Source: Priapulus caudatus (Eukaryota; Priapulida; Priapulimorpha; Priapulimorphida; Priapulidae). From it: 22,694 nucleotides of DNA. Of the stretch, positions 19,701-22,694 are shown piece after piece (positions within the stretch are counted from its first letter, which is position 1; the number at the start of each line of letters is the position of its first letter). The position numbers were made by a program, and so were the translations under genes. The DNA lies in the NCBI RefSeq assembly GCF_000485595.1, contig NW_014577903.1:116259-138952 (forward strand), read 5' to 3'. Below the pieces are notes generated by a model. That model searched no databases. It was not told the origin of the DNA and was given only the letters and a program-made list of their open reading frames with translations.

Positions 19701-20242
19701 TTCAGAAACAGGGGCGGGGGGGGTTTAACCACGAATTGAAGCGCGAAACTTAGCGATCGAAATAACAACGTGAGCAGAGATAGGAAAGGAGAAGATGCAC
19801 GGAGGCGGAGTACACATTTAATACAGTGAATGAGTGATTACACTCAATTACCTTGTCCTGTTTGCACAGTTCGTAAAACACAGAGTATTGCAACTTTCCA
19901 TTGTTGTGCGATCCGTTCGTTTTCCTCGTAATTATCGCTTTTATTTACGGCAAATGATATTGTTGTCCTACGCCGGCTTCTCCCTTTAGCTTCCTTCTTC
20001 TTCTTAGGCGTGTATGCGTACACAGTGATAAAAGCTGTGGATTCACTGCTGTCGCGGCTTCGCATACAATGACAGCCGACAACATCTCTGAATTTCACAT
20101 TAGATTGAAAATTATTCGCATTTAATGACGAAAGATCGCTCACTGTAATTCCCGACCGCAATAATCTGACATCGACTAGTTTTTTGCTAGGATAAACGGA
20201 GAATTTATCGGACAGAATACCATCCGAAGCAAACTCCGCCAT
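3799..20242 (-). CDS. sphk: Sphingosine kinase (SPHK2-like), complete six-exon coding region
   Basis: Coding exons on the minus strand are 20242-19852, 18685-18536, 9098-9004, 8202-8087, 5870-5647 and 4817-3799. They sum to 1995 nt (664 residues plus TAG). Every junction has GT/AG ends and matching phase: split codons give E131, E181, R251 and T326, and exon 3/4 joins between codons. The product should transfer the ATP gamma-phosphate to sphingosine, giving sphingosine-1-phosphate. Seen in order: N-terminal SPHK2-type region with basic patch 80-92, nucleotide-binding NPYGGQGKA 148-156, GDG 206-208 (D207 matches the proposed catalytic Asp81 of human SPHK1), LPGGSGNAL 234-242, [12 protein letters not shown] 295-306 (matches the region of Asp178), [10 protein letters not shown] 329-338, a low-complexity linker about 345-538, then [10 protein letters not shown] 541-550 and DGEQ 635-638. 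Length fits SPHK2 (about 650 residues) better than SPHK1 (about 380). Family assignment comes from recalled motifs, not an alignment. Exon 6 is far more GC-rich than exons 1 and 2. UTRs and any upstream non-coding exon are not resolved. Confidence 0.93.
4366..4485 (-). repeat. Coding 15-bp minisatellite, 8 x HDDRP
   Basis: Eight near-identical 15-bp units (plus strand GGGACGGTCGTCGTG, some with CAT in place of CGT) encode residues 437-476 of the sphingosine kinase linker. The unit is a multiple of three, so copy-number changes stay in frame. Diverged flanking units ([15 protein letters not shown]) suggest the array was once longer. Confidence 0.93.
4818..5646 (-). other. sphk intron 5 (829 bp)
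   Basis: Phase 1 intron, gtacgt...cacgcag. More than half is the MITE at 5165-5599, which ends 47 bp from exon 5. A 23-bp direct repeat (5109-5131 and 5142-5164) precedes the element. The part 4818-5100 shows nothing recognisable. Confidence 0.92.
5165..5599. mobile_element. hAT-like MITE, 435 bp
   Basis: Terminal inverted repeats TAGGGACAGTGATTTTCCG and, at the other end in inverted form, TAGGGACAGTTATTTTCCG (18 of 19 identical). cactag flanks both ends (5159-5164 and 5600-5605), extendable to seven bases if the terminal A is shared. The interior is rich in aaacgGAAAA motifs pointing outwards. No transposase is encoded. The TAGGG end suggests the hAT superfamily, though the flanking repeat here also resembles a local tandem repeat, so the target duplication is less certain. 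Confidence 0.7.
5647..5870 (-). CDS. sphk: sphk coding exon 5: substrate-binding block
   Basis: Encodes the end of codon 251 through residue 325 plus one base of codon 326. The acceptor is ctctcttgcag|GCTTCC and the donor is GTCA|gtacgt. The peptide contains [27 protein letters not shown] and [15 protein letters not shown] (295-309). This is the conserved block holding the sphingosine-recognition aspartate in human SPHK1. An alternative AG 27 nt upstream (exon start 5897) stays in frame and would add nine residues. Confidence 0.94.
5876..6530. repeat. Satellite next to exon 5 acceptor (42-bp then ~52-60-bp units)
   Basis: The part nearest the exon (5880-6045) has gagagcgcgtga-type units, including two exact 42-bp copies (from about 5936 and 5978). 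Further out (6046-6530) about nine units of 52-60 bp share gagggtcactga(t/c)ggtgg, ctagaggtcaagatagaa and gtgagtgacc. On the transcribed strand the first part reads as repeated CTCTCCTC(G/A)G pyrimidine tracts. Confidence 0.9.
7257..8033. repeat. Compound minisatellite with CAG/CTG tracts
   Basis: About eight units with a constant part (cccacagcaaacatgtacca then gcagcagcttatgaaggaag) and variable GTA and CAG tracts. The longest pure CAG runs are about 12-13 triplets (near 7358-7393 and 7445-7483). After 7830 it degenerates to mixed CAG/CAA. The kinase transcript would carry CUG runs. Confidence 0.93.
8029..8081. repeat. AAC (GTT) trinucleotide repeat at exon 4 donor
   Basis: About 17 AAC triplets abut the donor of exon 4, which in the sense strand reads GTAAG followed at once by TTG repeats. 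Confidence 0.95.
8087..8202 (-). CDS. sphk: sphk coding exon 4: LPGGSGNAL block
   Basis: Encodes residues 213-250 plus two bases of codon 251. The acceptor is gcttcccag|GTTTAC and the donor is GGCAAG|gtaagt. The peptide starts [11 protein letters not shown] and ends [17 protein letters not shown], a highly diagnostic sphingosine kinase segment that helps bind ATP. The donor is followed at once by a GTT repeat (AAC on the plus strand) and then the CAG/CTG minisatellite. Confidence 0.95.
8203..9003 (-). other. sphk intron 3 (801 bp)
   Basis: Phase 0 intron, gtgagt...cccag. It holds the AGGTCA-type array near 8700-8890. The part next to exon 4 (8206-8700) is AT-rich with no recognised element. 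Confidence 0.92.
8704..8890. repeat. 10-bp AGGTCA-type repeat array
   Basis: Imperfect repeats of TTNAGGTCAT. At 8824-8859 four half-sites (AAGTCA, AGGTCA, TGGTCA, AGGTCA) are each separated by four bases. Further single copies of GGGTCA or AGGTCA lie at about 8709-8770. Confidence 0.7.
9004..9098 (-). CDS. sphk: sphk coding exon 3: catalytic GDG motif
   Basis: Encodes the end of codon 181 through residue 212. The acceptor is gtgtgcag|AGTAC and the donor is TATGAG|gtgagt. The peptide reads [11 protein letters not shown], then [18 protein letters not shown]. This matches the TE...HA and SGDG..E blocks of sphingosine kinases. D207 in GDG is the expected catalytic aspartate. The exon is 95 bp and sits next to two MITE-like elements in intron 2. 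Confidence 0.94.
9148..9356. mobile_element. Foldback MITE, 209 bp, GACACACCATGCGAA termini
   Basis: The ends AAGCGGGGGACACACCATGC and, inverted, AAGCGTGGGACACACCATGC differ at one base, and the match continues through GAATAT. An internal copy of the terminus (about 9221-9250, cgcatggtgtgtccgctgaa) lies in the middle, as if two elements were fused or one partly duplicated. No clear target-site duplication is seen. There is no coding potential. It lies 50 bp from exon 3 in intron 2. Confidence 0.7.
9418..9675. mobile_element. MITE with TTAA flanks
   Basis: The left end GCTGGGTTTACACTGCC and right end (inverted) GCTGGATTTACATTACTGAC are imperfect inverted repeats. TTAA flanks both ends (9414-9417 and 9676-9679), the target duplication typical of piggyBac and some Kolobok elements. 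Subterminal parts also pair (gttggcgaattg against caactcgccaattcgcc). A second, diverged terminus (gatgggttcacagtaccgac) lies just outside on the left at 9391-9410. Confidence 0.65.
9876..9941. repeat. AT-rich low-complexity tract
   Basis: A run of taataatta and tatata motifs with almost no G or C. Confidence 0.8.
10622..10782. mobile_element. hAT MITE, 161 bp, with perfect 8-bp target duplication
   Basis: The element starts CAGGGGAAAAATTAC and ends (inverted) CAGGGTAAAAAATATAC. It is flanked by gaatacta at 10614-10621 and 10783-10790, a perfect 8-bp duplication diagnostic of hAT insertion. The interior repeats ACGGGAGC-type motifs in both orientations (cacgggagct, acgggagcta, atcgctcccgt). 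It is too short to encode a transposase. Confidence 0.88.
11041..11056. repeat. TA microsatellite at the gap edge
   Basis: A TA run leads directly into the N gap and probably caused the assembly break. Confidence 0.85.
11057..11458. other. Assembly gap (402 N)
   Basis: Unknown bases inside intron 2. Content and real length are not known. Confidence 0.99.
13466..13676. repeat. CATC/CCGT tetranucleotide tract
   Basis: Imperfect (CATC)n with CCGTCCGT and CACC variants over about 210 bp. Confidence 0.93.
13697..13916 (-). other. Unassigned GC-rich block with long open frames on both strands
   Basis: A sharply bounded, GC-rich, non-repetitive stretch. The minus strand reads 68 residues, including [19 protein letters not shown] and [10 protein letters not shown], and the plus strand has a long frame with [15 protein letters not shown]. 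It looks like an exon or a transposon-derived coding fragment, but I do not recognise it and cannot decide the strand. It lies between the CATC tract and the MITE at 13949, inside intron 2. Confidence 0.3.
13949..14134. mobile_element. MITE, 186 bp, CAGGGGCGTG termini
   Basis: Perfect 10-bp terminal inverted repeats CAGGGGCGTG / CACGCCCCTG. gtatg flanks both ends (13944-13948 and 14135-14139), a possible 5-bp target duplication. The interior has long G and C runs and a short ttagggttag. The CAGGGGCGTG end resembles hAT-type non-autonomous elements common in invertebrates. Confidence 0.75.
14628..14781. repeat. Degenerate interstitial CCCTAA (telomere-like) repeats
   Basis: Many aaccctaa units mixed with variants (ctctaacg, tattcacaaccc). 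The order suggests an old, mutated telomere-like tract rather than a functional telomere. Confidence 0.85.
14882..14997. other. Possible exon-like stretch, unassigned
   Basis: On the plus strand, ccaccag|GATGG and CGTGAG|gtaaac look like acceptor and donor, and all three frames are open for most of the interval (for instance [16 protein letters not shown]). I recognise no family, and the same DNA is also open on the minus strand. Confidence 0.2.
15178..15445. repeat. AT-rich block with TTAGATCTA repeats
   Basis: The motif TTAGATCTA or TAGATCTATT recurs about nine times with attattatt spacers, many as short palindromes (AGATCT). Confidence 0.8.
15570..16680. repeat. G-poor CA/CACG-rich satellite-like region
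   Basis: About 1.1 kb dominated by CACGCACGC and CACACA. A recurring phrase aaata(a)ca...ta(t)acactata...acacgcca appears near 15703, 15785, 15911, 16087, 16233 and 16504, which suggests a degenerate unit of roughly 80-180 bp. Cys/Val-rich reading frames on the minus strand are products of the repeat. Confidence 0.75.
16684..16804. repeat. Poly-A tract
   Basis: About 50 uninterrupted A, then A runs broken by cc, tt and c. Length is unreliable in assemblies. It could be a retroposon tail, but no element body is recognised before it. Confidence 0.9.
16853..17049. mobile_element. MITE, 197 bp, CAGGGTTCTCCAAG termini
   Basis: 14-bp perfect terminal inverted repeats CAGGGTTCTCCAAG. The flanks do not show a clear duplication (left cgcgaaac, right aaccctac), so insertion type is unproven, though CAGGG ends are hAT-like. 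No open reading frame. The interior contains the small palindrome ggcgggccgcc. Confidence 0.6.
17344..17430. repeat. AT microsatellite and 20-bp direct repeat
   Basis: (AT)n at 17344-17366 is followed by two copies of catgtgatcggataactcgg at 17383-17402 and 17411-17430. Confidence 0.85.
18536..18685 (-). CDS. sphk: sphk coding exon 2: nucleotide-binding loop
   Basis: Encodes residues 131-180 plus one base of codon 181. The acceptor is ctgcgatag|AAC and the donor is CCACAG|gtacac. The exon contains NPYGGQGKA (148-156), the glycine-rich ATP-binding motif of the diacylglycerol kinase catalytic family as found in sphingosine kinases, followed by an amphipathic stretch ending YYKLMTT. The acceptor's pyrimidine tract is modest, but both phases fit exons 1 and 3 exactly. 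Confidence 0.93.
19271..19541. mobile_element. Palindromic foldback element with TTAGGG-like loop
   Basis: Arms beginning GGGTCTATGTCCCCCAGGGT (from 19291, and inverted ending at 19518) pair over about 65 bases, ending in (t)actatct(g/a)atat. The left arm carries one extra 22-bp segment. Each arm contains the perfect palindrome CCGGTATACCGG (19338-19349, 19482-19493). Pairing extends outward through gtgct and AGT repeats. The loop (19376-19422) is telomere-like TTAGGG/TTAAGG. No protein is encoded; class unknown. Confidence 0.65.
19523..19558. repeat. AGT trinucleotide repeat
   Basis: (TAG/AGT)n flanking the right arm of the foldback element. A shorter copy lies on the left at 19271-19283. 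Confidence 0.8.
19852..20242 (-). CDS. sphk: sphk coding exon 1: start and N-terminal SPHK2-type domain
   Basis: Encodes residues 1-130 plus the first base of codon 131. The ATG at 20242 is the only ATG in the open frame; the frame's upstream end at 20344 opens with GTG. Its context is good, with A at -3 and G at +4. The donor reads CAAG|gtaatt. The protein has a short acidic or hydrophobic start, then [11 protein letters not shown] at 55-65, [10 protein letters not shown] at 70-79, a basic patch 80-92 ([14 protein letters not shown] with flanking P), and [10 protein letters not shown] at 106-115. This resembles the N-terminal part of vertebrate SPHK2, which has a nuclear localisation signal at about the same position. 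SPHK1 lacks this region. Confidence 0.88.
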
Positions 20243-20335
20243 TTTCAGGCGATGCTGAAAATCTCGGTCGAAGCTCAACGCGACAGCCGATAGGCGTATA
20301 ATGCGATGGAACGGATTTCTATTCGCCGTACAAAA

Positions 20336-20343
20336 TGACGTCA
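20336..20343. promoter_or_regulatory. CRE palindrome TGACGTCA upstream of sphk
   Basis: A perfect 8-bp cAMP-response element sits about 95 bp upstream of the sphingosine kinase ATG. This motif is the known binding site of CREB/ATF proteins and is common in CpG-type promoters. A CCAAT box lies 15 bp further upstream. No TATA box is obvious. A promoter role is inferred from position only. Confidence 0.5.
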
Positions 20344-20357
20344 CTAAGAGTTGCCGG

Positions 20358-20362
20358 CCAAT
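20358..20362 (+). promoter_or_regulatory. CCAAT box (possible NF-Y site)
   Basis: CCAAT occurs inside the near-palindrome GGCCAATGGCC, about 115 bp upstream of the ATG. It is in reverse orientation relative to the gene, which NF-Y tolerates. It is supported by position and the nearby CRE, not by experiment. Confidence 0.35.
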
Positions 20363-20405
20363 GGCCGTGCTTCAATAGAAAGCAATCAGGTAAAATACAG
20401 ACTTC

Positions 20406-21528
20406 AATACGTATCAGTATTGAAAACTAATTAATACTAGCGGCCCTAATGGGTAGTTGTGATAAACTTAAGCTTCTCAGTGCGGCTTTTTAATAGAGAA
20501 AGAGGTGTTTGAAAAACGGGTACGTAGTATGGCGGAAGGGGGGAGGTGGATGAAGAGAATGAAGAGCAGGAGGAAGAGGAGGAGGATGAGCAGCAGCAGC
20601 CGCAGCATCCAGAAAGAGCGGAGGAGGAAATGTCGTGGCTGAGAGGAAAACAGGTGAAGGGTTCTGGAGGAATGGCATTGAGGATGAGAGAACAATGAGT
20701 ACTAGAGTAGACAAAGTACGACGTAGAAGGCAGAGAAGGGGAATTGAAAATTAATCGAGGATGAGAAGGTAGAGAAAGAAGAGAAAGGTGAGGATGAGGA
20801 GGAGGAGGAGGAGGAGGAGGAGGTGGAGGAGGAAGAGGAGGAAGAGGAAGAGGGTAAATGGAGAGGAGGAGGAGGAGGAGGAGGAGGAAGAAGAAGAAGA
20901 AGAAGAAGAAGAAGAAGAAGAAGAAGAAGACGATCGAAGAAAAGAAAAAGAGAATGGGGAGGAAGAGAATACGTATCAGTATTGAAAACTAATTAATACT
21001 AGCGGCCCTAATGGGTAGTTGTGATGAACTTAAGCTTCTCAGTGCGGCTTTTTAATAGAGAAAGAGGTGTTTGAAAAACGGGTACGTAGTATGGCGGAAG
21101 GGGGAGGCGGATGAAGAGAATGAAGAGCAGGAGGAAGAGGAGGAGGATGAGCAGCAGCAGCCGCAGCATCCAGAGGGAGCGGAAGAGGAAATGTCGTGGC
21201 TGAGAGGAAAACAGGTGAAGGGTTCTGGAGGAATGGCATTGAGGATGAGAGAACAATGAGTACTAGAGTAGACAAAGTATGACGGAGAAGGCAGAGAAGG
21301 AGAATTAAAGATTAATCGAGGATGAGAATGTAGAGGAGGAAGAGAAAGGTGAGGATAAGGAGGAGGAGGAGGGGGAGGAGGAGGAGGAGGAGGACGAGGA
21401 GGAGGATGAGGATAAGGAGGAGGAGGGGGGAGGATGATGGGGAGGAAGAGGGTAGATGTGGAGGAGGAGGAGAAGGAGGAGGAAGAAGAAGAAAAAGAAA
21501 ATAAAAAGAGGAAGGGGAGGAAGAGAAG
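20406..21528. repeat. Two tandem copies of a 562-bp segment
   Basis: Copy 1 starts at 20406 and copy 2 at 20968 (aatacgtatcagtattg...). The first 350 bases are nearly identical, with about a dozen differences, while the purine-rich second halves differ more. The array starts 164 bp upstream of the kinase ATG. A 62-residue acidic plus-strand frame in copy 2 (21071-21259) is broken in copy 1, so it is probably not a gene. Confidence 0.9.
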
Positions 21529-22240
21529 TAGGGTCAAGGTAAAGAATGAGGAAAAATAATTAATATAGTGGATGGAAGCATGACTTCAGGGTAAATGGTA
21601 CGTATACGTTATAGAGCGGTGAAGATTAAAAGAAAGGAGGAGGAGAGAAGGAGGGTTGGAGTAGGTAAAGTATGCGTGTGGTAAACAAATTAGAAATGGT
21701 ATAATTTTGAATGAAATGGTGCATGGGGAATCGTTAGGCCTAACGGGTAAGCGAGCAGGCTAATTGTGAGAGGGAGGGAGTGTGGAGAAGAAAGGTAGAT
21801 AGTAACGTGAAAGTGCATGGCTAAGGAAGATGGAAAGAAGTATTGGAAGGGTAGAAGATAGATGAATGAAGCAAGCAGGAACGTACAATTAAGGTTAATT
21901 AAAGAGGAAAGATCTGGAGAAAGTATAGATGAATAATAAAAGGGTTAGGGAGAGCCTGCGTGGATACGCAAGAAAGGGAGGGGAGGGGAGAGGATACGAC
22001 AGAAGAGGAGCGAAGAAAGTGGAAGAGGGTAGTAGGGGATCTAGAGAAGGCGTAGATAGCTGGAAAAAGAAAATAGAAGCAGGTATAGATGTGAGACGCT
22101 CGGGAGAAAGTGGGAGCCTGGGAGGGGAAGAACAAAAGGAATGGATGTGCACGGAATAAGTAAGGATGTGGAAGGGGTTAAGAGAAGGGGCCGGGTATGT
22201 GGCAGTTGAGAGAATATAGAGGTTCGTAGGGAGAACGTGG
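20760..22240. repeat. Purine-rich (GGA/GAA) tract
   Basis: About 1.5 kb in which the plus strand is mostly A and G, with pure (GGA)n and (GAA)n runs at 20796-20930 and 21356-21500. From 21530 to 22240 it is less regular. Overlapping acidic or proline/leucine-rich frames are composition effects. No gene is supported. Confidence 0.85.
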
Positions 22241-22280
22241 AGAGAAAATTATATCTGTTATAGACACCGGCGATGTTTCT

Positions 22281-22345
22281 GCATGCGCGCGCGTGCGTGC
22301 GTGTGCGCGCGTGTGTGTATGTGCGTGTGCGTGTGTGCGTGCGTG
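22281..22345. repeat. GT/GC alternating microsatellite
   Basis: Alternating purine-pyrimidine (gcgcgcgtgcgtgcgtgtgc...), a Z-DNA-prone composition. Confidence 0.9.
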
Positions 22346-22599
22346 AATCAGATGGCAAGTGATTTATTTTTATTCCGAAAACCTTTTTAGTTTTTATGCC
22401 CACTCCTATTTGATTTCCATGCATGTTTCCTGGGGTTTACACTGATCTCTATATATAAATTAATACACTTAAATAGGCTACAGCTCAGTGAGTTCACTCA
22501 TAGATATCATATATTAATATACATATGTATATTATACGTGTATATATCTTTGATGACGTCTATGGGTTTACACTGACAACATTCAACAATATATACGCA
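22346..22599. other. AT-rich segment with two GGGTTTACACTGA copies
   Basis: The phrase gggtttacactga occurs at about 22434 and 22565, matching the left terminus of the TTAA-flanked element at 9418 (gggtttacactg). These may be remnants of that family. No gene is seen. Confidence 0.4.
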
Positions 22600-22694
22600 C
22601 AGTGGCGTAGCCAGCAATTGGAAACAGGGAGGGCCAAGGCGAGGGAGCGAAGCGACCGAGGGGGTAGGGTGTGGGAGGGGTATCCCCCCTCCCA
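22600..22694 (+). mobile_element. Left end of a transposon-like repeat, cut by the window edge
   Basis: Starts CAGTGGCGTAGCCAGCAATT, the start seen in many invertebrate hAT-type non-autonomous elements, and is related to the CAGGGGCGTG end at 13949. The last 24 bases form a hairpin (gggaggggtatcccccctccc). The other end lies outside the window. Confidence 0.5.

Larger units (their letters stand above)
18686..19851 (-). other. sphk intron 1 (1166 bp)
   Basis: Phase 1 intron, gtaatt...gatag. It holds the palindromic foldback element at 19271-19541, the AGT microsatellite and a short G run at 19711-19721. The remainder, 18690-19270, is AT-rich and shows no coding signal. Confidence 0.9.

Noticed and set aside
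20336-20344. Upstream in-frame start at 20344 adding 34 residues
   Set aside because: The codon is GTG, not ATG, and lies within the CRE; the ATG at 20242 has a good context.
20788-21259. Acidic poly-Glu frames and the 62-residue frame in the duplicated segment
   Set aside because: Purine-rich repeat translation; the equivalent frame is shifted in the other copy, so it is not conserved.

Overview
The window looks like animal nuclear DNA, most likely from an invertebrate. Its genes are split by GT-AG introns, it carries short non-autonomous DNA transposons and many micro- and minisatellites, it has degenerate TTAGGG-type (metazoan telomere-like) repeats, and it contains a 402-base assembly gap. 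The species cannot be named from the sequence. No bacterial-style operon, CRISPR array, rRNA or tRNA gene is visible.

One gene can be assembled with confidence: a sphingosine kinase, SPHK2-like, on the minus strand. It runs from an ATG at 20242 to a stop at 3799. Six coding exons (20242-19852, 18685-18536, 9098-9004, 8202-8087, 5870-5647, 4817-3799) join at GT/AG boundaries with matching phases. They give 1995 coding nucleotides including the stop, or 664 residues, close to the length of vertebrate SPHK2. All hallmark blocks appear in order: an N-terminal SPHK2-type domain with a basic patch, [21 protein letters not shown], the [12 protein letters not shown] substrate block, a long low-complexity linker, and the C-terminal DGEQ block. 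The enzyme makes sphingosine-1-phosphate from sphingosine and ATP.

Layout: 1-3470 is 3' flank with a 15-bp minisatellite and simple repeats. An array of AGATGGCGC-centred repeats at 3473-3831 runs into the last codons of the gene. Exon 6 (3799-4817) encodes an HDDRP repeat. Intron 5 holds a hAT-like MITE. Intron 4 holds two satellite blocks and a compound CAG/CTG minisatellite, one at each end of the intron. Intron 3 has a 10-bp AGGTCA-type array. Intron 2 (9.4 kb) has five or more MITE-like elements, the gap, a CATC tract, telomere-like repeats, an AT-rich TAGATCT block, a G-poor CA-rich satellite and a poly-A tract. Intron 1 has a large palindrome with a TTAGGG-like loop. The presumed promoter has a perfect CRE and a CCAAT box. 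Upstream of it lies a 562-bp tandem duplication in a 1.5-kb purine-rich region, and the window ends inside another transposon-like repeat.

I found no convincing new multi-gene system. The most interesting signals are the repeat array that supplies the gene's own stop codon, the coding HDDRP minisatellite, a satellite next to an acceptor with an in-frame alternative AG, and the foldback element with telomere-like sequence in its loop.
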